A stretch of 64,000 bases of DNA, taken from assembly GCA_933228675.1 (NCBI GenBank), contig OW121744.1, positions 112,983,171 to 113,047,170 of the forward strand, read 5' to 3'. Of this stretch, positions 33,019 to 45,600 are shown piece by piece. Under the pieces are notes generated by a model. It worked only from the letters and a program-made list of their open reading frames with translations, searched no databases and was not told the origin of the DNA. The position numbers and the translations under genes were made by a program. The DNA is from Stomorhina lunata. Its lineage: Eukaryota; Arthropoda; Insecta; Diptera; Rhiniidae. Numbering within the stretch: position 1 is the stretch's first letter; the number at the start of each line of letters is the position of its first letter.

Positions 33019-34490
33019 TTTTAGTTATTTTTTCTTTCAATTCTTTCAATTATTATTTCACTTCCACAATAAATACTAACGAATGTAGTGAAGCTGAAAA
33101 CATTCAAAAAGAAAATGAAATGGAAAAAAAGTAAAAGTTTTAATTTTGAAATTAAATATAACTAATTTAAGAGGAAATTCAATTCTCGGATGCATTTTTC
33201 AATTAAGAGGTGAAAAGGAGTGGAAATTGTATCAATTAAAGGTAAATAGGATAAAGGTAATAGAGAGATTTTCAATTTTGAAAGAAATTTATATAATGAA
33301 GGTGATGAGTTGGTAGATTATACTGTCCCCTTGTAGTCAACAAGGTAGTCTAAGTAAAAATTTAAATATTTTCTAAAAACATCCTAATTTTTTGAAATAT
33401 TTACTTTTGTTTATTAAAACCTTAATGAATTTCATTCAAACACTCTCATGATAATAAACTATAAATAAATATTTAATGATTTTTTATGAAACTTCTAAAA
33501 TAAAACATTTCGAATAAAAAAACATTATTTAAAAAATATTTTTTTTACATTGCATAAAAAATTATGTAAAATAAATACATAAATATTTGAAGAGATTCCA
33601 TTTAATAACAAGTAGCTCTTAGTTTATTTAATCATAAATATTTTATAAAAAAATTTTTCAGTTTGAAAAAATTTATATTTATGCAAATATGAATATTTAC
33701 AATATTCGTATTTATAAATATAAATATTTTTTTTTTTTTTTTGCAAATACCTTAGAGAGGACAAAACAATTTAAATTGTTTTACTAATTGTTAAGTGTAA
33801 ATTGAATCATATAATATTCATAAAGGCAACAGAACATTTTTTAGCAATAAATTTATAGAAGCAATTTTAAAATGCAAACATTTTATTTTATCTAATTTAG
33901 TTTTTTTTTTGCATTTTTCTATTCAAAAATTAAATGGAAATCAATTAAAAAATCATGCAAATATTCTTAAAATAAAATTATATTTATTCTCTTCATTAAG
34001 GTGCTTTTCAATTCAAAAGTCCTTAACATTGACTTAATATTCTTGAAGGCCTTATGTATTTTACCAAATCACAATAATAAGAGCCACTCCATAAATTCTT
34101 ATCATAATAAGTGGCTAAACATTAGTTGGCTGCATGTGGCTGCAGCAAAATTTTTATTATTGTTATCAATTAGGCCTCAATGAATAACATTTTAAAAAAT
34201 TTCTTCAAAATATAGCAGATTCGATTTTTGGGGATTTTTCAAAAACTATAAATTTAAAAATCTAATAACTTTATGAATCTTTATTATAATAAGCTATTAA
34301 AAACTGCTTAATTGCAAGCGGCTGCAGCTAGACTTCTATTCGTTTTATTTAGAACACTATAACAAATTAATTTCTTCTAAACACTTTCCACTATATAGAG
34401 GATTTGATTTTCAACGATTTTTCAAACATTATGAATTTAACTATTTCTATTTCTTTTATTATTCTGTATCATTTCTGCATCAGCGGACGT
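33019..34490. other. Gene-free AT-rich spacer
   Basis: Very AT-rich, with poly-T and TAAATATTT-type runs at 33400-33740. No gene, no terminal repeats. Two related phrases, TTAGTTGGCTGCATGTGGCT (34122) and GCAAGCGGCTGCAGCTAGAC (34313), mark a weak local repeat. Confidence 0.5.
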
Positions 34491-34494
34491 ATCT

Positions 34495-34640
34495 CTAAGA
34501 AATTTAACAGAGAAAGAGTAAGATAGAAAGATGGAGAGCGAGAGAAAGAGAAAGAGAGAGAGAGAGACAGAGAGAGAATGAGAGAGAAAAAAAGATAGAG
34601 AGGGATAGGGAGTGAGAGGGAAAGGGGAAGGGATAGGAAA
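34495..34640. repeat. GA-rich purine tract / microsatellite
   Basis: A nearly pure purine run of GAGAGA, GAAAGA and GGGA motifs on the + strand, of the type that binds GAGA factor in flies. It directly abuts the 31-bp array that begins at about 34640. Confidence 0.85.
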
Positions 34641-36483
34641 CATTTCTAAAGAAAAGTTGACGAATGGAAGACATTTCTTTAGAAAAGTTGAATTAAGGAA
34701 GATATTTCCGAAGAAAAGATGACGATAGGAAGACATTTCCGAAGAAAAGTTGAATATAGGAAGACATTTCTAGAGAAAAGTTGACGACAGGAAGACATTT
34801 CTAGAGAAAAATTGACGATAGGAAGACATTTCTAGAGAAAAGTTGACGACAGGAAAATATTTCTAGGGAAATGATGACGATAGAAAGACATTTCTATAGA
34901 AAAGTTGACGATAGGAAGACATTTCTAGGAGAAGTTGATGACAGGAAGACATATGTATAGAAAAGTTGACGATAGGAAAACATTTCTGGAGAAAAGTTGA
35001 CGACAGGAAGACATTTCTAAAGAAAAGTTGACGATAGGAAGACATTTCTTGAGAAAAGTTTATGATAGGAAGACATTTCTAGAAAAAAAGTTGAATATAG
35101 GATAATATTTCTAGACAAAAGTTGATGATAGGAAGACTTTTTTAAAGAAAGGTTGACCATAGGAAGACATTTCGAAAGAAAAGTTGACAATAGGAATCAA
35201 ATTCTAATAAAAGTTGACAAAAGGAAGACTTTTCTAAAGAAAATTTGACGATAGGAAGACATTTCTGGAGAAAAGTTGACGATAGAAAGACATTTCTAAT
35301 GAAATGTTGACGATAGGAAGACATTTCTTGAGAAAAGTTTATGATAGGAAGACATTTCTAGAAAAAAAGTTGAATATAGGATAATATTTTTAGACAAAAG
35401 TTGATGATAGGAAGACTTTTTTAAAGAAAGGTTGACCATAGGAAGACATTTCGAAAGAAAAGTTGACAATAGGAATCAAATTCTAATAAAAGTTGATGAT
35501 AGGAAGACTTTTCTATAGAAAAGTTGATGACAGGAAGACTTTTCTATAGAAAAGTTGACGTTGGGAAGACTTTTCTATAGAAGAATTGACGTTGGGAAGA
35601 CTTTTCTATAGAAATGTTGACATTGAGAATACTTTTTTATAGAAAAATTGACGTTGTGCAGATTTTTCGATAGAGAAGTTGACGTTGGGAAGACTTTTTT
35701 ATAGAAAAGTTCAGATTGGATCTATAGAAAAGTTGACATTGGGAAGACTTTTCTATAGAAAAATTGATGTTGGAAAGACTTTTCTATAAAAATGTTGACG
35801 TTGGGAATACTTTTTTATAGAAAAGTTGACGTTGGGCAGATCTTTCGATAGAGAAGTTGACGTCGGGAAGACTTTGCTATAATAAAGTTGACGTTTGGAA
35901 GACTTTTGTATAGAAAAGTTGACGTTGGGAAGACTTTTTTATATAAAAGTTCAGATTGGTTCTATAGAAAAGTTGACATTGGTAAGACTTTTCTATAGAA
36001 AAATTGACGTTAGGAAGACTTTTCTATAGAAATGTTGACGTTGGGAATACTTTTTTATAGAAAAGTTGACGTTGGGCAGATTTTTCGATAGAGAAGTTGA
36101 CGTTGGGAAGACTTTGCTATATTAAAGTTGACGTTGGGAAGACTTTTGTATAGAAAAGTTGACGTTGGGAAGACTTTTTTTATAGAAAAGTTCAGATTGG
36201 GAAGACTTTTCTATAGAAAAGTGGACATTGGGAAAACTTTTCTATAGAAAAATTGACGTTGGGAAGACTTTTCTATAGAAAAGTTGACATTGGGAATACT
36301 TTTCTATGGAAAAGTTGACTTTGGGAAGACTTTTCTATAGAAAAGTTGAGCTTGCGAAGACTTTTCTATAGAATAGTTGACGTTGGGAAAACTTTTCTAT
36401 AGAAAAGTTGACGTTGGGAAGACTATTCTGTAGAAGAGTTGACGTTGGGAAGACTTTTCTATAGAAAAGTTGACGTTGGGAAG
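34640..36483. repeat. 31-bp GAAGAC/TTTTCTATAGAAAA minisatellite, block 1
   Basis: About 60 units with GTTGACGATAGGAAGAC followed by an ATTTCTAGAGAAAA-type core on the left and a CTTTTCTATAGAAAA core on the right. The left half (to about 35500) is degenerate and contains a roughly 280-bp internal duplication (35043-35210 matches 35323-35490). The right half is more uniform, with GTTGACGTTGGGAAGAC. It contains short duplications around TTCAGATTGG. The array ends abruptly at the perfect hairpin at 36484-36510. Confidence 0.95.
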
Positions 36484-36510
36484 ACGTAATTCTACGCTGT
36501 AGAATTACGT
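36484..36510. other. Perfect 12-bp inverted repeat at the array edge
   Basis: ACGTAATTCTAC, a GCT loop, then GTAGAATTACGT. The hairpin sits exactly where the 31-bp array stops, and the sequence to its right is unrelated. It could be a stub of an excised or very short foldback sequence, or a chance palindrome. Confidence 0.75.
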
Positions 36511-38480
36511 TTCAATGACAGAAAAATGTTAAAATGTTAGAAAAGTTGTGTATATGTAAATTATTGATTTGTTAAATAACATTACATTTATTTAGAAAGC
36601 TATTACTTTACAGTGACAGAAATATGTTAAGTATAAAAAGAATTATAATATATTACGGTACCAGAATGGTAGTAATGTTATAAAGAATGTTAATATGTTA
36701 TATTGCCAGAGCAATGTTAAATTAATGGAAAATGTTAGCACTTCAACTTTTTTGTATTTAATAGTAGAATTTGGAAACAAATTGGGGACAATTTAACTCA
36801 GGTGCTCGTATTAAAAGATAAATTATGCCTAACATATTTTTTGTATCAACTGTTCTCCCTCAAGCCCACTGTCCTTTGCTTTTAGTCATAGTAATAGTTC
36901 TAGTAATACATATATAAATTTAACATTTTGAAAATGTTTTTATTGTTGTTTATTATTTATACATATGCTTTTAAAATGTACTATTATTTCCCCAGTGTTG
37001 TCATTAACTTTATGCTTTAAAACTTAGTTTTTGTGTTGCAAAATAAATAATATTTTATTATATTTAAAAAAAATGAAAAAGAAAAAAATTAAAAAAAGTT
37101 ACAAAGTCCCTGACCTGCAGCAGTTTTGTAAAAATGTTAAAAATTAATATTCAGATTTGTGTAGCCTTGAGCTGGGCAAAAAAAAAAAAAAAAAAAAAAA
37201 CAAACCCAAAATATTTTTGGTTTATTAATTTTTTAGTTAGTTTGTTTTTGTTGGTGATTGTTTAAAAACATTTTGTTGTTTTTTTTGGCTTTTTTTCAAA
37301 CAACATATACATATAATCATTGTCATTGTAGTGGTTGGATTATTTCAGTTAAAGTCATTGCTTCTGTTTTGGGAGATTTCCGGTTGTGGATATATTAGGG
37401 TGACCTAGGATGGGGACGTTTATGTAAATATTGTGACTTTAGTTTTAAGAATTCTTTAATTTTCTTTCAGGTTTTTCTGCTTTGACCATGTGTACTAATA
37501 CGACGAATAAATTTTAACAGAGCAATGTTAAGTTTTTTATAAACAGACTTTCAGACTATAGCAGCAGAGCTATGTTAAAGGTATGATCCATCATTTTAAT
37601 GTTAAATTTATACTGTTTAGTATTTTTTGCTTTGTAACATGATTAATTAGGACTTACATTTTTTAATTCTTTAAAATTTTACTTGGAATCCCCTAACATT
37701 TCCATATACCCTTTGAAAAAATATATAAAATAATTAAACTAAAATTCATATAAATATGTATGTATAAAATTTAAAAATTTTTTTGTATCTAGTTATTGTT
37801 ATTAGTTTTCCTTTACTCTATACAGTATATGTAAATTTTAAAATGATTTTTTGCTTCATAATACATATGTATACATATGTATATACATACATATTTAGTT
37901 TTATTAGTTGTTTTTGCTGTTGTTATTTTAGTTGTCCAGTGGCTTGATTATTAGCTTAACTAAAAACAATAGTTTCCGTTTCAGTTTTTCCCCATAATAA
38001 AAACATTGAATAAAAATTTTTACTAATTAGAATGATTTTTTTCTAATGGAAAAAGTACAAAAAAAAAATTGTTTGATAAACAAAAAAGTTTTCCCTTTTT
38101 TGGTATATATAGAAATATTTTTGTCATTTTTATAATGGTTTTGTTGGAAAAATATAAAAAATTGGAAAAACAAAAACTGATTTAAATAGTAAAATCCATT
38201 AAGGTTTAATTAAATTTTTAAAGTCTGAAATGAATAATAAAAGAGTATCAGGTAGTGCTAATGATTAACAATGGTAATACGGTAGTGATAATACAGTGAG
38301 TATGAGTGAATTTTAATGAACCATGTTAATTATTACTCATACGTCATAGTATGTTCTAATCAATTAACAGAAAAAGCTGAAGCAAAATAATGGTAATACA
38401 GTGCGTATGGGTAATATTCAAATGAACTGAAATGATACTTATTAAGTATACGCCGAAGTGTTTTTCCTTAAGGGAAACAG
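36511..38480. other. Gene-free spacer between two blocks of the 31-bp array
   Basis: AT-rich. 36530-36730 is rich in AATGTTA phrases similar to those at 54390-54720. A poly-A run lies at 37181-37200. Near 38290-38350, GTATGAGTGAATTTTAAT is mirrored by TTAATTATTACTCATAC. No gene seen. Confidence 0.5.
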
Positions 38481-40650
38481 TAACAGACTTGAAGATAGGA
38501 AAATATTTCTATAGAAGAGTTGACGTTAGGAAGACTTTTCTATAGAAAAGTTGACGTTAGGAAGACTTTTCTATAGAAAAGTTGACGTTAGGAAGACTTT
38601 TCTATAGAAAAGTTGACGTTAGGAAGACTGATTTAAATAGAAAAGTTGACGTTAGGAAGACTTTTCTATAGAAAAGTTGACGTTAGGAAGACTTTTCCAT
38701 AGAAAAGTTGACGTTAGGAAGACTTTTCTATAGAAAAGTTGACGTTAGAAAGACTTTTCAATAGAAAAGTTGACGTTAGGAAGACTTTTCTATAGAAAAG
38801 TTGACGTTAGGAAGACTTTTCTATAGAAAAGTTGACGTTAGGAAGACTTTTCTATAGAAAAGTTGACGTTAGGAAGACTTTTCTATAGAAAAGTTGACGT
38901 TAGGAAGACTTTTCTATAGAAAAGTTGACGTTAGGAAGACTTTTCTATAGAAAAGTTGACGTTAGGAAGACTTTTCTATAGAAAAGTTGACGTTAGAAAG
39001 TTGACGTTAGGAAGACTTTTCTATAGAAAAGTTGACGTTAGGAAGACTTTTCTATAGAAAAGTTGACGTTAGGAAGACGATAGGAAGACTTTGCTATAGA
39101 AAAGTTGACGATTGAAAGAATTTGCTATAGAAAAGTTGACGGTAGGAAGATTTTGCTATAGAAAAGTTGACGATAGGAAAATTTTGCTATACAAAAGTTA
39201 ATAATAGGAAGACTTTGCTATAAAAAAGTTGAAGATAGAAGGACATTTCTATAGAAAAGTTGAAGATAGGAAAACATTTCAATACAAAAATTGATGATAG
39301 GAAGACATTTCTATAAAATAGTTGACGATAGGAAGACATTTCTAGAAAAAAGTTCACGATAGGAAGACATTTCTATAGAAAAGTTGAAGGCAGAAAGACA
39401 TTTCTTAAAAAAAGCTGACGGCAGGAAGACATTTCTTAAGAAAAGTTGACTGCAAGAAGACATTTTTAAGAAAAGTTGATGGCAGAAAGACATTTCTTAA
39501 GAAAAGTTGACGGCAGGAAGACATTTATTAAGAAACCTTGACGGCAGGAAGACATTTCTTAAGAAAAGTTGACGACAAGAAGACATTTCTTATGAAAAGT
39601 TGACGGCAGGAAGACATTTCTTAAGAAAAGTTGACGGCAGGAAGACATTCCTTAAGAAAAGTTTAACGGCATGAAGACATTTCTTAAGAAAAGTTGACGG
39701 CAGGAAGACATTTCTTAAGGAAAGTTGACGGCAGGAAGACATTTCTTAAGAAAAGTTGACGACAGGAAGACATTTCTTAAGAAAAGTTGACGGCAGGAAG
39801 ACATTTCTTAAGGAAAGTTGACGGCAGGAAGACATTTCTTAAGGAAAGTTGACGGCAGTAAGACTTTTCAATAGAAAAGTTGACGATAGGAAGACTTTTC
39901 TATAAAAAGTTGACGATAGGAAAACTTTTCTATAAAAATGTTGACGATAGGAAGACTTTTCTATAAAAAAATTGACGATAGTAAGACTTTTCTATAGAAA
40001 AGTTGACGATAGGAAGACATTTCTTTAGAAAATTGGACCATAGGAAGACTTTACTTTAGAATAGTTGACGATAGTAAGACTTTTCTATAGAAAAGTTGAC
40101 GATAGGAAGACATTTCTTTAGAAAATTGGACCATAGGAAGACTTTTCTTTAGAATAGTTGACGATAGGAAGACTTTTCTATAGAAAAGTTGACGATAGGA
40201 AGACTTTTCTTTAGAAAAGTTTACGATAGGAAGACTTTGCTATAGAAGAGTTGACTGAAGACTTTTGATGAAGACTTTTCTATAGAAAAGTTGACTTTTC
40301 TTTTGAAAAGATGACGATACGAAAATATTTTTGTAGAAATGTTGATGATAGGAAAATATTTCTTTAGTAAGTTGAAGATACAAAGACATTTCGTTAGAAA
40401 GGTTGGCGATAGGAAGACTTTTTTATAAAAAATTTAAGGATAGAAAGACATTTCTTTAGAAAAGTTGAAGATATGAAGACATTTTCTTAGAAAAGTAGAC
40501 GATAGAAAGACATTTCTTTAGACATTTCTTAAAAAACTTAACAAGTTAACGAAAGGAAGACATTTATTTAGAAAAGTTGATGATAGGAAAACTTTTTTTT
40601 TATAGAAAAACTCAAGATAGGAAGACTTTGCTATGGAAAATTTGAAGGCA
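38481..40650. repeat. 31-bp GAAGAC/TTTTCTATAGAAAA minisatellite, block 2
   Basis: About 70 units. The core at 38515-39075 is nearly uniform: GTTGACGTTAGGAAGAC followed by TTTTCTATAGAAAA. In this form the palindrome extends to 18 bp (ACTTTTCTATAGAAAAGT). From 39080 the array changes to GACGATAGGAAGAC variants, at 39400-39860 to a GACGGCAGGAAGACATTTC form with CTTAAG in place of CTATAG, then decays to 40650. The younger centre and older edges fit expansion by unequal exchange. Confidence 0.96.
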
Positions 40651-42645
40651 GATTTTGCAAATCTGACTTGAATTGTTCTAGTTTATAGAATGTATTTCTC
40701 TTTGTGAATTAACTATTATACTAACGTCCCTATAGTGCACTTCCTTTCAAAAATTATATTTCGCTTGTCATAAATTTAAACACTTTCAATAAGAAATATT
40801 TTAGTTTTTAACCAAAAATAATAACATGACATAAAAATTTGCATATTTTTCGTACTAAGAATTTTCTTTGGACCATTTTTATTTTATTTTCTTCCTTCAG
40901 GATCTAAAAGCAAGAAAACCCAAGAAAATAGTTTATGAAAAAATAAAAAAAGAAAATTTCAAACCCTGAAAAAAATATGTTCGAGTATGTAAATTTATTT
41001 AAACGTTACTTACAATGTTCTTTGATTCGTCTTAATTTTAGTTTTCAGTTTTCAAAAGTTTTGCCAGCAGTGGATTGCTTTCATTTCATTCCTCAATTTT
41101 AAGGCTCCTCTACTCCCGTTTCTCTAGCGCTACAGCTAAACGTTTTTCCAATTTTTTGTGGGAATTTGTTATTGTCTTTGGTAAAAAGTTTTAGAGGTAA
41201 GAAAAAAAAAAAAAAAAAAATTGTTAAGAAAATTTTTAAGAAATTTTTAAGCAAGAAAAAGGACAATGATAGGGAAATGTAAGGCACTAAAGGTAAGTAA
41301 AGTCGACCTAAGGACTTGATGTTTTAAGAAAATTTATAAAATTAAAAAACAGAGAAATTAAAAAAAAATACTTTGAGCGTCTTATTTTGTAGACCTTAGG
41401 GGCAGATTTGGTTAAATATGTGCAGCCCATATACAAAACTTGAACTCAATTAGACTTAAGGTATAGTTTTTAATAAAAATATATCATTTGTTTGGTGGAA
41501 TATTGTAAAATTATATTACAGAGGCCAATATTATAAAAAAAGTAAAATTAAAAAAAAAATTTTTTTCACAAAAAAAATTTAAAGAAAATTTCAGAAATCT
41601 TTCTGAAGTTAATATATATAAAAACTTCATATACTAGTCTATAACATATAAAACGATCATTTAAAAATCTTCAATTTTTCAAAAGATATTCACTACCAAA
41701 AACAAATTGTAAAAATGGCACTGTTGACATTTTCATTTTTTTTTTTTGCAAAAGTCAGCTGGAAACTACAAAAAAATTAAATATTTTTATAATTACAAAA
41801 AGTAGACAAAATATGCTTTCCTATAATATAAAACTCTGTTATCCCTGTATATCTCTAAATATCGTAATATTTCTTTGAAAATAATCTTTTACATTTTTGT
41901 TATAAGCAGACAAAAGAGCTTCATATACCATCAAACCCAACTGTAGCTCTCCTGTAACATTTTTCCCTGGCAACTAAACCTTAAAAAAATACTAAAAATG
42001 AAACTTTATAGAAGAAAAGTAAAAAAAGTAATAAAAATCGAGCCAAACATTTAAGACAAAGACATCAAAAATATCCCTCCAGAAGGTATGCAAGAGGAGC
42101 AACAACAATTACAACTCCAACAAAAAGGACATTTAAATATCTAAAAAATATGCAAAAAACAAAAAAAACTTCTTTATTTCTTTTAATGCATTTTGCATAA
42201 AGTTTATCGTTTCGAGCTAAAAAAAAAAATATGAAACTAAAATTTCTCGAGATAAGTGGTTGCGGCAGAGTAAAGCAGCTCAAACTATAATAACAATTGC
42301 AATCAGTTGGTGGACTTTAGGTCTTGGTTGCTATATTTTTTCAAAACTCTTAGCATTCTAGGAAAATTTCTGAAAAACACACACATCTGCTCAATATAAA
42401 ACATTGGCTATCTTTTTGATAAAAATTTTACTAAGTGTTCATTTCTTTATGAATTCAATATTTTTTTTTGATTTTACTCGTTTGGTATATAAAAACTATA
42501 AAATTCAAGTTTTTAAAGTTTGACAAAAAGTTTTGAAACAGTTTCAAAGATAATTAAGTGTAAAACAATAGAAGACCGACAAGCAGGTGAAGCTAGAATA
42601 AAAGTTAGTCATATTAAGATGTTTTTAAAAATCTGAAAATAACAT
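40651..42645. other. Gene-free spacer before the 11-bp satellite
   Basis: AT-rich with poly-A runs (41200-41220). Short open frames (for example 41099-41287 and 42065-42283, minus strand) have no recognisable domain, Phe/Leu-rich composition, and no splice context. Nothing else supported. Confidence 0.5.
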
Positions 42646-45600
42646 CAGTCATAGTCTAGTCATAGTCTAGTCATAGTCTAGTCATAGTCTAGTCATAGTC
42701 TAGTCATAGTCTAGTCATAGTCTAGTCATAGTCTAGTCTAGTCATAGTCTAGTCATAGTCTAGTCATAGTCTAGTCATAGTCTAGTCATAGTCTAGTCAT
42801 AGTCTAGTCATAGTCTAGTCATAGTCTAGTCATAGTCTAGTCATAGTCTAGTCATAGTCATAGTCTAGTCATAGTCTAGTCATAGTCTAGTCATAGTCTA
42901 GTCATAGTCTAGTCATAGTCTAGTCATAGTCTAGTCATAGTCTAGTCATAGTCTAGTCATAGTCTAGTCATAGTCTAGTCATAGTCTAGTCATAGTCTAG
43001 TCATAGTCTAGTCATAGTCTAGTCATAGTCTAGTCATAGTCTAGTCATAGTCTAGTCATAGTCTAGTCATAGTCTAGTCATAGTCTAGTCATAGTCTAGT
43101 CATAGTCTAGTCATAGTCTAGTCATAGTCTAGTCATAGTCTAGTCATAGTCTAGTCATAGTCTAGTCATAGTCTAGTCATAGTCTAGTCATAGTCTAGTC
43201 ATAGTCTAGTCATAGTCTAGTCATAGTCTAGTCATAGTCTAGTCATAGTCTAGTCATAGTCTAGTCATAGTCTAGTCATAGTCTAGTCATAGTCTAGTCA
43301 TAGTCTAGTCATAGTCTAGTCATAGTCTAGTCATAGTCTAGTCATAGTCTAGTCATAGTCTAGTCATAGTCTAGTCATAGTCTAGTCATAGTCTAGTCAT
43401 AGTCTAGTCATAGTCTAGTCATAGTCTAGTCATAGTCTAGTCATAGTCTAGTCATAGTCTAGTCATAGTCTAGTCATAGTCTAGTCATAGTCTAGTCATA
43501 GTCTAGTCATAGTCTAGTCATAGTCTAGTCATAGTCTAGTCATAGTCTAGTCATAGTCTAGTCATAGTCTAGTCATAGTCTAGTCATAGTCTAGTCATAG
43601 TCTAGTCATAGTCTAGTCATAGTCTAGTCATAGTCTAGTCATAGTCTAGTCATAGTCTAGTCATAGTCTAGTCATAGTCTAGTCATAGTCTAGTCATAGT
43701 CTAGTCATAGTCTAGTCATAGTCTAGTCATAGTCTAGTCATAGTCTAGTCATAGTCTAGTCATAGTCTAGTCATAGTCTAGTCATAGTCTAGTCATAGTC
43801 TAGTCATAGTCTAGTCATAGTCTAGTCATAGTCTAGTCATAGTCTAGTCATAGTCTAGTCATAGTCTAGTCATAGTCTAGTCATAGTCTAGTCATAGTCT
43901 AGTCATAGTCTAGTCATAGTCTAGTCATAGTCTAGTCATAGTCTAGTCATAGTCTAGTCATAGTCTAGTCATAGTCTAGTCATAGTCTAGTCATAGTCTA
44001 GTCATAGTCTAGTCATAGTCTAGTCATAGTCTAGTCATAGTCTAGTCATAGTCTAGTCATAGTCTAGTCATAGTCTAGTCATAGTCTAGTCATAGTCTAG
44101 TCATAGTCTAGTCATAGTCTAGTCATAGTCTAGTCATAGTCTAGTCATAGTCTAGTCATAGTCTAGTCATAGTCTAGTCATAGTCTAGTCATAGTCTAGT
44201 CATAGTCTAGTCATAGTCTAGTCATAGTCTAGTCATAGTCTAGTCATAGTCTAGTCATAGTCTAGTCATAGTCTAGTCATAGTCTAGTCATAGTCTAGTC
44301 ATAGTCTAGTCATAGTCTAGTCATAGTCTAGTCATAGTCTAGTCATAGTCTAGTCATAGTCTAGTCATAGTCTAGTCATAGTCTAGTCATAGTCTAGTCA
44401 TAGTCTAGTCATAGTCTAGTCATAGTCTAGTCATAGTCTAGTCATAGTCTAGTCATAGTCTAGTCATAGTCTAGTCATAGTCTAGTCATAGTCTAGTCAT
44501 AGTCTAGTCATAGTCTAGTCATAGTCTAGTCATAGTCTAGTCATAGTCTAGTCATAGTCTAGTCATAGTCTAGTCATAGTCTAGTCATAGTCTAGTCATA
44601 GTCTAGTCATAGTCTAGTCATAGTCTAGTCATAGTCTAGTCATAGTCTAGTCATAGTCTAGTCATAGTCTAGTCATAGTCTAGTCATAGTCTAGTCATAG
44701 TCTAGTCATAGTCTAGTCATAGTCTAGTCATAGTCTAGTCATAGTCTAGTCATAGTCTAGTCATAGTCTAGTCATAGTCTAGTCATAGTCTAGTCATAGT
44801 CTAGTCATAGTCTAGTCATAGTCTAGTCATAGTCTAGTCATAGTCTAGTCATAGTCTAGTCATAGTCTAGTCATAGTCTAGTCATAGTCTAGTCATAGTC
44901 TAGTCATAGTCTAGTCATAGTCTAGTCATAGTCTAGTCATAGTCTAGTCATAGTCTAGTCATAGTCTAGTCATAGTCTAGTCATAGTCTAGTCATAGTCT
45001 AGTCATAGTCTAGTCATAGTCTAGTCATAGTCTAGTCATAGTCTAGTCATAGTCTAGTCATAGTCTAGTCATAGTCTAGTCATAGTCTAGTCATAGTCTA
45101 GTCATAGTCTAGTCATAGTCTAGTCATAGTCTAGTCATAGTCTAGTCATAGTCTAGTCATAGTCTAGTCATAGTCTAGTCATAGTCTAGTCATAGTCTAG
45201 TCATAGTCTAGTCATAGTCTAGTCATAGTCTAGTCATAGTCTAGTCATAGTCTAGTCATAGTCTAGTCATAGTCTAGTCATAGTCTAGTCATAGTCTAGT
45301 CATAGTCTAGTCATAGTCTAGTCATAGTCTAGTCATAGTCTAGTCATAGTCTAGTCATAGTCTAGTCATAGTCTAGTCATAGTCTAGTCATAGTCTAGTC
45401 ATAGTCTAGTCATAGTCTAGTCATAGTCTAGTCATAGTCTAGTCATAGTCTAGTCATAGTCTAGTCATAGTCTAGTCATAGTCTAGTCATAGTCTAGTCA
45501 TAGTCTAGTCATAGTCTAGTCATAGTCTAGTCATAGTCTAGTCATAGTCTAGTCATAGTCTAGTCATAGTCTAGTCATAGTCTAGTCATAGTCTAGTCAT

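Noticed and set aside
34640..40650. Regular repeats as a CRISPR array
   Set aside because: The whole unit repeats with no unique spacers, in a eukaryotic setting with no cas genes.
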